From: Trichomonas tenax
Taxonomy: Eukaryota > Parabasalia > Trichomonadida > Trichomonadidae
Length of the DNA: 40,314 nucleotides
NCBI GenBank assembly: GCA_023091735.1
Contig: JALKBU010000436.1
Location: forward strand, 1-40,314
Reading direction: 5' to 3'
The position numbers were made by a program, and so were the translations under genes. Position 1 is the first letter of the stretch. Every line of letters begins with the position of its first letter. Below are positions 1-9,670 of the stretch, piece by piece. Under the pieces are notes generated by a model. That model was not told the DNA's origin. It did no database searches and worked only from the letters and a program-made list of their open reading frames with translations.

Positions 1-167
1 TAATTCAGCAATTTATTTTCAAAATATATACACATATTATATACGAAGCAAGAACATATGTTAACAAAAATATTTGGCGGGAAAATTGTAAAAGTAACAG
101 AAATATCATGGTCAGCAAATACACAACGCCACAAGGAGCACTACTTTTCCGTATTGCTATGACTTCT
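1..167. other. Non-coding edge, nothing recognised
   Basis: AT-rich sequence before the first inverted-repeat element. A 63-codon open frame on the minus strand has no recognisable content and is not called. Confidence 0.5.
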
Positions 168-509
168 GTTGGGTATATATTATAATAAAGAGTCATGAAA
201 AAGCAACATGTTTACATGGCAAATGTGTTTCATTTTGACATGTAAAATTGGTTTATTTATAAAGTATACATTTGCTAATTATTTATAAGTTCAAATGAAC
301 TTGTTATTGCATCTGCAAATCTTATTAGAGAATCTATCAAGCTTGTTAAAGCGTCTATTAAGCTTGTTATAGATCATTTCAAGCTTGTTAGAGCGTCCAT
401 CAAGCTTAATAGAACACCTTTGGTTAAAATTACATACTTTACATGTCAAAACATTGTATAACTGCCATGTAAATGTGTCACTTTTTGTGACTCTTTATTA
501 TACCCTACA
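168..509. mobile_element. MITE-like element with inverted ends
   Basis: The left end reads inward as GGGTATA, then ATAAAGAGTCA and TTTACATGGCA. The right end, read on the other strand, gives GGGTATA, ATAAAGAGTCA and TTTACATGGCA in the same order, so about 45 bp is inverted-repeated with a few mismatches and a 7-bp length difference. The element is about 340 bp, has no gene, and contains a 21-bp tandem repeat. Size, inverted ends and lack of coding fit a non-autonomous DNA transposon; no autonomous partner is visible. Ends are placed to within a few bases. Confidence 0.65.
295..415. repeat. 21-bp tandem repeat, about six copies
   Basis: The word AGCTTGTTA or a close variant recurs at 298, 319, 340, 361, 382 and 403, exactly 21 bp apart. 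The unit is approximately AGCTTGTTAAAGCGTCTATTA. The array lies wholly inside the small inverted-repeat element. No open frame runs through it. Confidence 0.8.
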
Positions 510-1958
510 TTATAACTTAATCTCAAAGAATTTTAGAGAAATCACAACAATAGGATCGTGAACTTTACAAATACTTTTGAGAAATTTGAAAACGTATTTT
601 CCAATATAATACGCAAAACATGTTGGTGAATATAATTCATTAAAGAAATTTTGAATGCTTTATTTTTTGAATGAGTGGTGAAAAATATTATAAGTTTATT
701 ATATTCTATATATTATTTTCAGCTATTTTAGAAAAATTTTACAAAAAGTATCTCTTTGGAGCTTTTTAATATCATAAATCGTCCTTTCATATGTAATCAT
801 ATTGATGGATTAGATTAAAAATGGATTTTTCCCAACAAATTTATTTTCAAAAAACTATATGACCTTATTTTTGTCTTTTATTATTGCCAATCCAAATTAT
901 AGTAGATTGGTTATATCATAAATCCGATAATTTTGATTTTTGCCATCAATTCATAATTTTTCATCAAATATCGATATATCTCCTTCATTCTTTGCCATAT
1001 TATTCTGCATACATATTGAAACATATAGGTTAGGGATCTTCGAAAATATACGTTAATAATGTAAACTTTTCGGGGAGGACGAAAAACTCTTTAAGGTTCG
1101 AAAACAAAAAGTGATGAGTCTACCATGGTATTATGATTTAAATTCGTTCAGCATAAGGTCTGCAAAGTGAATGGAACTAAAGAGAAGGGAAGTGTAGGGA
1201 ATGATAATGTGTCGCGAAAAGTGATAGTGTTACATGTCATATTTGACATTATTTTGACATGTAAATTATGCTATTATTAATTAGGGGTGAGTATTGGATT
1301 TTAATATAAATGAAAACATTTGCTATGATTGACTCTGGAAGGCTCTGAAAAGCAAAATCATGGGCTGTCTTGGATAATGCCTCGTTGGATTAGCAAGCCA
1401 GTCCGTGATTTTGCCTTTCAGAATCGAAATTCGAAAATCGTCGAAATATTCCGACTAAAAGGCTATGAAAAGCAAAAAAATATAGAGAGCTGAGGCTATA
1501 TGACATAGTTTATATTCATTATATCTATAGTTAAATTTTTATTTAAATCACATAATTCTCTTCTAAACGTCAATATTGAACAAAAATGATTTTTGTATTG
1601 TAATGGAAAATAGACATAAGAGCTTCTCAAACTAATCCTGAGGCATAAAAGCAAATTTGAATGAAATCTGCAAAATTCAATTTTGATCAAAAAATTATGA
1701 TCAACATCTGATAGTCTCCTCTTTATAATACTCATTGTGTACTATCTGCTGTATGATGTTGACGTGAATGGAGCTGAAGAGAAGGGAAGTGCATTGGAAT
1801 ACCTCAATATTAAATTTTTCCTTTCATCAAAAAGCTTTTGTTTTGTCTTGAAATAATTTCTGTCTGACCGGCCTTACTATCGCAGATAAACACAAGTAAA
1901 ATGAGGATCCAAATTACAAAATTGTGATAATTTTTTTGGATTAAACATTTTTTGTTAT
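510..1958. other. Gene-less stretch with short inverted repeats
   Basis: No supported gene. An imperfect 26-bp inverted repeat is seen at about 1341-1366 and 1399-1425 (GGCTCTGAAAAGCAAAATCA against its complement), with a further half copy from about 1457. A direct repeat with the core AGAGAAGGGAAGTG occurs near 1180 and 1778. The recurrent word TACATGTCA / TGACATGTA occurs at 1231-1239 and 1255-1263. These look like remains of small transposons. Confidence 0.5.
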
Positions 1959-2621
1959 ATAAATTAGTTTATCCTGTTTTGCCTACCGAAAGTTGTCATG
2001 AAAAAGTGTATTATCTGACATGTAAAAATGCATATTTGACAAATAAATATTTACATGGCATGTGATTATAAATGATTATTGGAAGAATGATATCCTATAT
2101 TTGTTTAAATTTACTTTGAAAAGAAAAATTAAGTGCTCCATTGGCACTGGTGGCCAAAATGCTAGCAATCCAGTCCACCGTTCTTCTTTTCAGACTCTAT
2201 TTTCGAAATAATCAGCCATTTACTCTACAGAATGCTTCTGAAAGGAAGAACTGTGGACCGGATTACTAGCACCTTGGCTACCTGTCCCAATCAAGCATTT
2301 AATTTTGTTCTTCAGAGGCATTCTGAAGTGGAAATCTTTGATTTCTTAATGATGGCGTATGAAAGGAAGATCTGTGAGTTTAGCTACTAACATGCGTGGT
2401 ACCGGTGTCAATGTAGTCCCCAGTTCTTCCCGTCAGACGCGATTTTGAAATAAAAACTAATACATAATTTAAATGATTATACAACTTTACATGTCAAAAA
2501 AATATTAATATTTTGACCCATAAAACTAGGGATTTTGACAACTTTACGCGTCAGATAATATCACTTTTATGTCATTTTTTGTGACAACTTTCGGTGCATG
2601 ACATAGGATAAGCTAATTTAT
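1959..2621. mobile_element. MITE-like element, 663 bp, long inverted ends
   Basis: The left end (ATAAATTAG, TTATCC, then CCGAAAGTTGTCA from about 1986) is repeated in inverse at the right end (TGACAACTTTCGG, GGATAAG, CTAATTTAT, ending at 2621). Similarity continues inward for about 70 bp through TTATCTGAC and the CATGTAAA word. The interior holds further inverted pairs around GAAAGGAAGAACTGTGGACC (for example about 2158-2205 against 2231-2275). There is no gene. The shared words GTCATGAAAAAG and TTTACATGGCA suggest kinship with the element at 168-509. Confidence 0.65.
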
Positions 2622-3950
2622 GTCAAGAAAGGGAGTTTATTTCTTAAAAAGGGCAAACTTTTCCCCATTATAAATCGGCTGACCTTGATGTTTTAAGTTC
2701 AGGCGGAGCCCGAAAGAATACGTTTTTTCGGGCAACTCGCGGCGAAAAGTTAACTTTTCGGACATCCCTATATAGGCAATATTTTTATGGTTGCAATTCG
2801 TTTGTAGGACACCTTTCCATAACCAAGGCTTTCATTGAAAATACCTACGTTTTGGTAAAAATTTGGAGAATTAGATTTTTCAATGAACTTTTTCCGTAAT
2901 TTAACGAAAATAAATAATGGAATGCACTTTATTTTAAATAGAATACATTTCTACATCATTAATTCGATTTGTACGATTATTTTATGATGATCTTTGACAA
3001 ATAAATTATATTTCAAAATTTACTTGCCAAATATCCATTTTACTTGACAAATGAATCCGTTTACTATTTAATGATGGCCTCGCTCATGTGCTGATTTGAG
3101 GTGAATATCATGAAGTAAAAGCTGCTTACAGCAGTTCAAACATAAACAAAAATTGAGCTGCAGCGAATTTGCTTAGTTTTTCTCGAGAAAGCACCCAAAG
3201 TTATTGGATTTTATACCAGAAATCAATATTCAGCATCATAAACTAGCTTGGCATGTCATACATTTAGTTTCATTCTCTCAAATAACATCTTTTGATCTTT
3301 AAAGCCCTATAATCTCGGCTTCAATATTTATTGTTTAACATTCATGCTTCGATTATTTCCCAACTTACCCGGGCACGCCACAAAAGTCGAAATACTCAAG
3401 AATTTTCCTATCTTTCAATGCACATTGCATATTTATTTTTTGTTGTTGTTGTTATTTAGTAAATATATGCTTATCTTAGTATTTTTAATCAAAATCAACT
3501 TTACAAAAAGATAGCTATAGAAAGATTCTGTTAAAAATAATAGGATCGTAAAATTGAACACTTTGTCTTTTCAATTCCTTTCAATTTTGCGATCATATTA
3601 TTTTGAGGACTATAATCATAAAAATATTATTCACTAATCCTGTTATATAGCTATAGTGCAGCTAGAATTTCATAGAAATTAGTCGAAATATTCAGTATTT
3701 AAATTTTTTGTTATTTCTATTGACGATTATAATTCAAATAAAAAATTGATAAAACTTAACAAAAGCATTTTTTATTTGATATTTACTATTTAAATATCTC
3801 ACTTAATTAAATTATGAACTTGTTTTGCTTATTAACAAATTGATAATAGAAATGAAATAAACACATGATTTAGTGTCTAAATATGATATTTTTGATAAAT
3901 ATATATTAATGACACTTTTTCAATTTTTTTACATTTTTAGATTTTTTAAG
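2622..3950. other. Gene-less stretch upstream of kinase
   Basis: No gene is supported. A palindromic stretch lies at about 3511-3656: arms around 3536-3558 (AGGATCGTAAAATTGAA) and 3581-3606 (TTCAATTTTGCGATC-like) pair, and the motif TAGCTATAG occurs at both outer ends. This may be another tiny foldback element. A Gly-Gly-rich-looking GC patch near 2700-2760 contains short repeats of CGGGCAAC / CGAAAAGTTAAC type words. Confidence 0.4.
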
Positions 3951-5171
3951 ATGGAACCATTAGATGATTACGAAGTACTAAATAAGATTGGTCAGGGAGG
4001 ATTTTCATCTGTTTACAGAGCTATACACAAATTGACGCACATTCCTGTCGCCATCAAAGTGATGAAAAAGAATTTTCAAGAAGATCCAACGCAAGATCAA
4101 ATTGTTAAACGCGAAATTGAAATCCTGAAGAAGGTTAGGCACCCGTTCGTATGCTGGTTCTTTGATTTTTTCGAATCTCCTGAAAATTATTATATTGTTA
4201 TGGAAATGGCCGAAAACGGCACAATTTTAGATTACGTCAATCAGGGAGGCAGTCTATCTGAGAAGGAAGCTGGCCTCTATTTCGCACAGATTGTTTCTGT
4301 CTTGAATTTTTTACACACAAAGTGCCAAATTGCTCATCGAGACATGAAAGCGGAAAACGTCCTTCTCGACAAATTTAAGAACGTTCGTATTATTGATTTC
4401 GGTCTCAGCAACTCTAAACAGCAAGATAAATTGATGCAAACAGCGTGCGGCTCTCCTGCTTATGCTTCGCCGGAGATGATCTTGGGACGTCCATACGACT
4501 TCTCTACGGACACGTGGAGTGCTGGAATTCTTCTTTTCGCTATTTGCACTGGATATTTGCCTTTTGATGATCCAAACATTCAAGCACTGATGCAGAAAAT
4601 CGTGTATCGCAATGTTACATATCCACCACACTTCTCACCGAAACTTAAAGATCTTTTGGAGAAAATGTTGGTCAAAGACCCTAAAGATAGAATATCATTC
4701 CAAGAAATCATTCAACACCCGTGGCTCGCTGATTACCAGAAGGTCTGTGAAATGTCCGTTGAAAACTTCGATCATCTCGATTCTGAGATTCTCGATCAAT
4801 TAACGAGAATAGAGAAAGAAAACGGTATAACACTCGAAGGACATGACAGTGTTACGTTCAATATACTTAAACGCGATAGAATTACAAATATGTTGTATTC
4901 TATGGTCAATCCTAATCGTTTCCCTTCAATTCCATCTTTCCCCACAAAAGTACTGCCAAGGCCAATCGGCCCTGTTGGTGGACACCCAGAGCGTCCAAGT
5001 CGTCCTTCGATTGTCCTTCCTGTTGGCCCTGTTGGCGTAAATGCTCAGGGGCGAAGAAGGTCAGTTCTACTGAAGGCACCGCCGATCAAGCCTGGTCCTG
5101 CAAAGCCAAACTCTGCAGTTCCTCAAGCTACAAAGATATTATCACCCAAACCGAAGCCGGCTATGTACTGA
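3951..5171 (+). CDS. CAMK/SNF1-like Ser/Thr protein kinase
   Basis: A 406-residue protein kinase. The glycine loop GQGGFSSV is at residues 14-21, the ATP-binding Lys (VAIK) at K36, the catalytic HRDMKAEN with Asp131, the DFG Asp at 149, and a CGSPAYASPEM activation segment follows. All catalytic residues are present, so it should be active. The CGSPAYASPE segment and HPW end of the domain fit the CAMKL (AMPK/MARK/SNF1) group, which phosphorylates Ser/Thr. After the kinase domain (to about residue 265) comes a helical stretch resembling the UBA-like region of this group, then a Pro/Arg-rich tail with an RRRS site. The start is the ATG at 3951. The frame is open further upstream, but only from a GTG, and those 26 residues are hydrophobic and not kinase-like. 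The substrate cannot be told from sequence. Confidence 0.92.
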   Translation: MEPLDDYEVLNKIGQGGFSSVYRAIHKLTHIPVAIKVMKKNFQEDPTQDQIVKREIEILKKVRHPFVCWFFDFFESPENYYIVMEMAENGTILDYVNQGGSLSEKEAGLYFAQIVSVLNFLHTKCQIAHRDMKAENVLLDKFKNVRIIDFGLSNSKQQDKLMQTACGSPAYASPEMILGRPYDFSTDTWSAGILLFAICTGYLPFDDPNIQALMQKIVYRNVTYPPHFSPKLKDLLEKMLVKDPKDRISFQEIIQHPWLADYQKVCEMSVENFDHLDSEILDQLTRIEKENGITLEGHDSVTFNILKRDRITNMLYSMVNPNRFPSIPSFPTKVLPRPIGPVGGHPERPSRPSIVLPVGPVGVNAQGRRRSVLLKAPPIKPGPAKPNSAVPQATKILSPKPKPAMY

Positions 5172-5312
5172 TTTGTTTATATTTCAAATACATGTATAAT
5201 ATAATGATTAGTTGATGTTTTATAATATAAATCTATTTGAATAAATAATTTTTCGATAGATGTTTAAAATTACAATACACTAGTGACCGAACATACAGTG
5301 ATAGCATTTAAT

Positions 5313-6173
5313 TTACTCCTTTTCTTCGATATTAATTGGTTGTCCCCATTTTCTCAAATGGACGAGTAAATACTGGATTAAATCCTGGGGAACTTCGAGG
5401 TGAGGCCAATCGCCGCCTTCTTTCATAAGAGAAAGAATTGCATTTGGATATTTCTTCATTGGATCAGAATCCTCGGTATAGTGTATCTTTTTGTCTGTTA
5501 CATCGATAACCATGATTGCCTGTTCCGGAATTTGCAGATCCAAAGGAATTGCTTGTGATTTTCTTAATTCGATGCGTGCTCTCGCTATTTCTGAAGTCAA
5601 AACTTCAATCTCATGAGTAATGAATAACAGTGATTCGGAAATTTTTGAATAAACATCGTATTTTGTAAATTCATCGAGAATATCGGATTTCGCTTGAATT
5701 AATTTGAGTAATTTGATGTTATTGAACCTTCCTCCTTTAAACTGAATGTTAGATATATACGAATTAATGAGAACGATTGATTTTGTTAAAAATACTTTTT
5801 TCGGTGCAGATGAAAGTTGTAGAGCCAAAAATCCACCCAAATCATTCCCTACAAAATGCACAGCTCTGATCTGTAAGTGCAACATCAATTCATTGAAGCC
5901 ATCCGCAAAATTAGCGAAATTATCCGAATTCTTGTAAGAAATCGTTATAACTCTGTATCCCCGGCTGTTTACAGCCGGCATAAGATGGAAATACGAATTC
6001 ACTGTCTCTCTGATGCCAGGAATGAAGACAACGGCTTCTGGATTTGATCTTTCACCCAATTCGCGATATTCCCATGAACACTCGTGTGCTCTGTCCCTAA
6101 AGAAGTGAATGGGACATGTCATACTAATTTGAATGAACTGAGAATCGGAATAATGAGCATCTCCAGACCACAT
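5313..6173 (-). CDS. Maspardin/SPG21-like alpha/beta-hydrolase fold protein
   Basis: A 286-residue alpha/beta-hydrolase-fold protein that I recognise as like maspardin (SPG21). Matching features are the strand VVFIPGIRETV, the GYRVITISY block, FADGFNELMLHLQIRAVHFVG, and a C-terminal block YPNAILSLMKEGGDWPHLE followed by a leucine-rich helix. Maspardin is an endosomal/trans-Golgi protein in animals with no established enzyme activity. Here the nucleophile elbow reads GNDLGG, so the usual Ser is Asp111, and the usual catalytic His position (GHFPHLE in enzymes) is Asp in GGDWPHLE. It is therefore probably a binding or scaffold protein. A TCATT Inr lies 16-20 nt upstream of the ATG. It is convergent with the kinase gene, 141 bp apart. 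Confidence 0.8.
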   Translation of the reverse strand: MWSGDAHYSDSQFIQISMTCPIHFFRDRAHECSWEYRELGERSNPEAVVFIPGIRETVNSYFHLMPAVNSRGYRVITISYKNSDNFANFADGFNELMLHLQIRAVHFVGNDLGGFLALQLSSAPKKVFLTKSIVLINSYISNIQFKGGRFNNIKLLKLIQAKSDILDEFTKYDVYSKISESLLFITHEIEVLTSEIARARIELRKSQAIPLDLQIPEQAIMVIDVTDKKIHYTEDSDPMKKYPNAILSLMKEGGDWPHLEVPQDLIQYLLVHLRKWGQPINIEEKE

Positions 6174-6639
6174 CTTGCGAAAAAAAATAATGATGTCATT
6201 TTTGATCTTTTTATGATAAACATATTTAAAATCTGTAGTATAAGAGATTTTCGACTGAAATATCGCTTTCCTTGTTCATTTTTTCGATGATTTGCAAAAA
6301 ATCTTCTCCAATTTTGTTTCATTTTTTATTCAAAAATCACATTTTTATCATTAATTAACATAATTTCAAACATTTAATATGAACAAAAACATTTCTAAAT
6401 TCTTTTTAGATATGTCTGCAATGCAAATTTTCTCAAAAACCCAAAATTGATTTTCAATATCAAAAATATCAAAATTGTTTTGACTTAAGTAAAGAAAAAT
6501 ATGTAATTAATTTGAGCATGATGATAAGTAAGTTTAGTTTTGACATTTTCGTAAATAAAATAGAAAATATATTTTTTTATAGTGTTGATACTTCAAATTA
6601 TCAAAAACATCCCTAACGTATCAACTTACATGGCTACAA
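6174..6639. other. Intergenic, Inr only
   Basis: AT-rich spacer between two minus-strand genes. Apart from the Inr at its left end, and a TTACATGGC word near 6626, I see nothing in it. Open frames here are overlaps with no recognisable content. Confidence 0.5.
6189..6193 (-). promoter_or_regulatory. Inr (TCATT) of maspardin-like gene
   Basis: On the minus strand the word is TCATT in the context ACATCATTATTT, 16-20 nt upstream of the ATG. It fits the parabasalid initiator consensus TCAYW, which in trichomonads normally lies within about 20 nt of the start codon. Confidence 0.55.
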
Positions 6640-7407
6640 TTAGTAATTTCCATATCCAGCGACTTGTGGATAGAAAGGAGAAGCTCCTGGAGCAACATTT
6701 CTTCTATCGTATTCATAATTGACAGTTTGTGAAAGCGCATTGACATCTCTGTTCATTTCTGTAGCGAAGTTGAACGAGATTGCGAAGAATTCTTGCATCG
6801 CTGTTTCAACAATATTAATTTTGTTGTTATAGATCTCATTGACTGATGTAACGAACTCATTTGTCTGATTCTTGAGCTCCTCCTGGTTCTGAGCGAGCTC
6901 AATCTTAACCTTTGTGAGTTTTTCAGCATCATTTTGCTCAGCGAGCTTCTTGATTGATCCATTAAGTGAGTTGACGTAGTATGATGTGTTATCTCTCTTC
7001 TTCTTCAACTCTCCGAGGTATTCCATCTTCTGAAGAATTTCAGTGAAATTCGTCATAACTCTGGAACCTGTTGGATCAACGAATTTGTCCTTAACGTTCT
7101 TTTCGCCAGCGGAGAAGAACGCTGTGATTGGTCCGAGGATCTCCTTCGATGTATTTCCATTATTTTCGTCAGCTTTAGCGAGAACTTTCGCCATTTCTAC
7201 ACCGGACTGCGAAGCTTTCTGCGCTGAATCGATAATGACATCAATGTCTGACTTAATCTGGTTAAATTCTTCATTTAATTTCTTATACTTCTCACAAGCG
7301 TTCTGATAAACAGGATCGACATCAGAGCTAGAAAGGCCTGTCTTTTCTTTGATCTTTTGACCTAAAATTTTTGACTCTTTCTTCATCTTAGCAATGACAC
7401 CGGACAT
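6640..7407 (-). CDS. BAR-domain-like coiled-coil protein
   Basis: A 255-residue, almost wholly helical protein. Residues 1-70 (basic KKESKILGQKIKEKTG, then a heptad-rich helix YKKLNEEFNQIKSDIDVII) and the later long helices (about 125-235) have the layout of BAR domains of the amphiphysin/Rvs type, which dimerise and sense or bend membranes in endocytosis and trafficking. The N-terminal basic amphipathic helix would suit an N-BAR. There is no SH3 domain; the tail (NVAPGASPFYPQVAGYGNY) is short, Pro/Tyr/Gly-rich and could be a sorting or adaptor motif. The BAR call rests on pattern, not on invariant residues. The start codon is 4 bp from the end of an inverted-repeat element, which therefore makes up nearly all of its immediate upstream region. 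Confidence 0.6.
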   Translation of the reverse strand: MSGVIAKMKKESKILGQKIKEKTGLSSSDVDPVYQNACEKYKKLNEEFNQIKSDIDVIIDSAQKASQSGVEMAKVLAKADENNGNTSKEILGPITAFFSAGEKNVKDKFVDPTGSRVMTNFTEILQKMEYLGELKKKRDNTSYYVNSLNGSIKKLAEQNDAEKLTKVKIELAQNQEELKNQTNEFVTSVNEIYNNKINIVETAMQEFFAISFNFATEMNRDVNALSQTVNYEYDRRNVAPGASPFYPQVAGYGNY

Positions 7408-7410
7408 TTG

Positions 7411-8643
7411 TAAACTGATGTGCGAAAAATGATACTATCGGAAATTGAGAGAACACATTGAAAAATTAAGTGAGATGTTTAGAAATTATTTGGTCATCCA
7501 GTATCATTTCGCACATTTGAATTTTTAGCCTCGTGTGTTGGAAGGAAAAATCGCGAACAAGGTTGGCGATCAACATAAAACTATGGTCCATATCTCTGTA
7601 TATGAAAGAATGAAAAATACCTAAAATTCAGAGATTATCAGATCTGATATCCTCTAAACTAGGCCATTAAACAATAATTCTTTTGTAAAACAAAACAAAA
7701 ACAATAATAGCAACAAAAGATATGCAAAACAATAAGACTTCGGTAGGTATGAAGTCAAATTACATATCAATCATATATTGAATATTCTGGGAAGAGTGCT
7801 ACTACTAAAATTCTATTCTCCTGGGATACAAGTGATCAATGCTCTAATTCAATTCATCATATGAAGAAAGTCTTTCAAGAAATGTTTTCGATACGGTTTT
7901 AAGAGCTTCTAGAACATATTAAGGCAAAGTAAAATAGTTACATGTTACAAGTTCATAGCGATTTTTCATTGGTTTGATGAAAATTCAATGGGTACGCAAT
8001 GGATTTTAATATCTTTATTTGAAATATCAAGATTAAGATATTGGAATCATCATTATTGAGATAAGTAATGTAGAAAATTAGTGAGGATGCTTTCTTTAGG
8101 CTACAAATCATGACGTATTCTTTGGAATATCATCAAAAGTAAACAAAATGAATAATTCATCCTTTGCATTCTAGCTGCATAAACTGTAAATGAATCCTAA
8201 GCAGTAACATGAAATAAATAGTTGATTTCAATATTCAGATTTTGAAAGTTTTAAATTGAACGGCAATTCTTTGAGAAAATATTAACACAACTGTCGAAAG
8301 CATATGGAGATGGTATTCAAGCAATTTTAACGTTTTTTTGATGACGAATTTTTTAATAACCTACAATTTCAAAATGTTCGGACGAATTTTTAATTTGCAT
8401 CATTGGTAAGTCTTAGAGCTTGAGATTTGAAGTCAAATTTCGTATAATGTAAATACAATATGGAAAATATTCATAATAATATCAGTGGCAATGAAGTGGT
8501 GTATTGAATATTGATACCCATTTATAGCTGAAGGTATCAAAGACTCGTTTTACACAATTTTGGTGCAAGAATCAAAACTCTCCATGTGGATTTGTAAACA
8601 TCTCAAAAAATTGTGTTAGTATCATTTTTCGCACATCAGTTTA
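7411..8643. mobile_element. 1.23-kb element with 26-bp perfect inverted ends (mariner-like, no transposase)
   Basis: Positions 7411-7436 (TAAACTGATGTGCGAAAA then ATGATACT) are repeated exactly, inverted, at 8618-8643. Both outer ends are TA, as expected for Tc1/mariner insertions, and the total length is close to that of trichomonad mariner elements (about 1.3 kb). I find no open transposase frame or mariner motif in it, so it is either a non-autonomous element or a badly decayed one. A further partial copy of the end lies inside at 7499-7520 (AGTATCATTTCGCACATTTG). It sits exactly between the BAR-like gene and the bromodomain gene, which point away from each other. Confidence 0.65.
7428..7432 (-). 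promoter_or_regulatory. Inr-like TCATT inside the transposon end
   Basis: Read towards the BAR-like gene, the inverted repeat gives TCATTTTTCG about 21-25 nt before the ATG. It matches the trichomonad Inr TCAYW and is the only good match close to this start. The same word in the other copy (8622-8626) faces the bromodomain gene but is about 150 bp from its ATG. Confidence 0.4.
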
Positions 8644-8774
8644 GAAAAATAAATAATTTTACAAAAGGTGACAAATAATCGTCCTCACTAACTTTGAAAC
8701 ACAAAATATAAGATTTTCATAGTTCTTAGAATATAAGTTTTTAATATAAAGGATTTTAAAAATATTTATTTTTG

Positions 8775-9434
8775 ATGAACGCAAGCGTCACTTCAGTTTG
8801 TAAACAAATCACTCAAGAATGTTATGAACACCCTCTCATGATATTCTTCAGCAAGCTGAACAAGGATGAAGTGCCTAATTACGATCAATACGTGAAGCGT
8901 CCAATGGATTTCGAGACAATTCGCAATAAATTGAACGAAAATTCATACGAAACAATGACAGAGTGGTACAGAGACATGGTCCTTGTTTTTGACAACGCGA
9001 TGAAATACCATCCAAATGAATCTGTTTGGCACAAAATCGCTGAATATGACCTTTCGCTGTTCAAAAAGAAGGCGGATGTATTGATGTCACAAGATCCACA
9101 ATTAATCTACGAAAAATTAAATAATGCATTCAAACAATTCACGGAATTAGTCACAAAGACTCCTGTTCCACAGGGCATTGATCCTCTTGTTTTGTCAGCT
9201 ATAAAAAAAGGCCAAGAATCAACACAAATTAACCAAAAGATTTTAGACGACCTTGTAGAGAATTTGAACACACTTTTAAAGGACAAACAATATAAGAAAG
9301 AGATATATATCATAATTAAAGAGTTACAGCCCCAATTAGAGATTAATACAGAAAGCTTCAATATAGATTTAGATTCTCTTCAACCTTCAACGATAAATGC
9401 GCTTCATTTCTATTCCTGCGCAAAAGTCCAATGA
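8775..9434 (+). CDS. Bromodomain protein, atypical acetyl-lysine pocket
   Basis: A 219-residue protein whose first half is a bromodomain: HPLMIFFSKLNKDEVP (shelf and ZA start), YDQYVKRPMDFETIRNKL (the PMD signature), then the helix B end YRDMVLVFDNAMKYHP and helix C. Bromodomains read acetyl-lysine on histones. The anchoring Asn normally found in the YN step after NAxxY is His here (KYHPNES), so acetyl-lysine binding may be altered or lost. The second half (about 100-219) is helical and unrecognised, perhaps an extra-terminal-like or dimer region. The start is the ATG at 8775; the TTG before it is in frame but is not a likely start in a eukaryote. Confidence 0.82.
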   Translation: MNASVTSVCKQITQECYEHPLMIFFSKLNKDEVPNYDQYVKRPMDFETIRNKLNENSYETMTEWYRDMVLVFDNAMKYHPNESVWHKIAEYDLSLFKKKADVLMSQDPQLIYEKLNNAFKQFTELVTKTPVPQGIDPLVLSAIKKGQESTQINQKILDDLVENLNTLLKDKQYKKEIYIIIKELQPQLEINTESFNIDLDSLQPSTINALHFYSCAKVQ

Positions 9435-9670
9435 TTAGTTATATTTATTAATGAATAAATTGTACTGTTTTTTTCATTATCAATTTTCTATATAAGATTT
9501 GTTCAGTGGCAGCTGCTATAACTGTATTAAAAATAATCCTTGATAGTAATTTATAGTATTTGTTGAAGTTTTTTTTTTGGGTGAAACTTCCAATGTCATT
9601 ATTTGTTGTGCTTCTATCCAACTATGGCTGACCATTGGAAAACAAGATCAGGAACAATAGTATACATTTA

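Noticed and set aside
295..415. CRISPR array
   Set aside because: The 21-bp units are directly adjacent without unique spacers, and the DNA is eukaryotic.
3873..3950. 26-residue N-terminal extension of the kinase
   Set aside because: Opens only with GTG, is Phe/Ile-rich and unlike any kinase head; the ATG at 3951 fits the family start.
3800..3950. Intron in the kinase leader
   Set aside because: No trichomonad-type GTATGT donor or ACTAACACACAG-type acceptor is present here or in any other gene of the window.
7411..8643. Intact mariner transposase
   Set aside because: No open frame or recognisable mariner motif in any frame I read by eye.
8772..8774. TTG start for the bromodomain gene
   Set aside because: The next codon is ATG and eukaryotic starts are rarely TTG.
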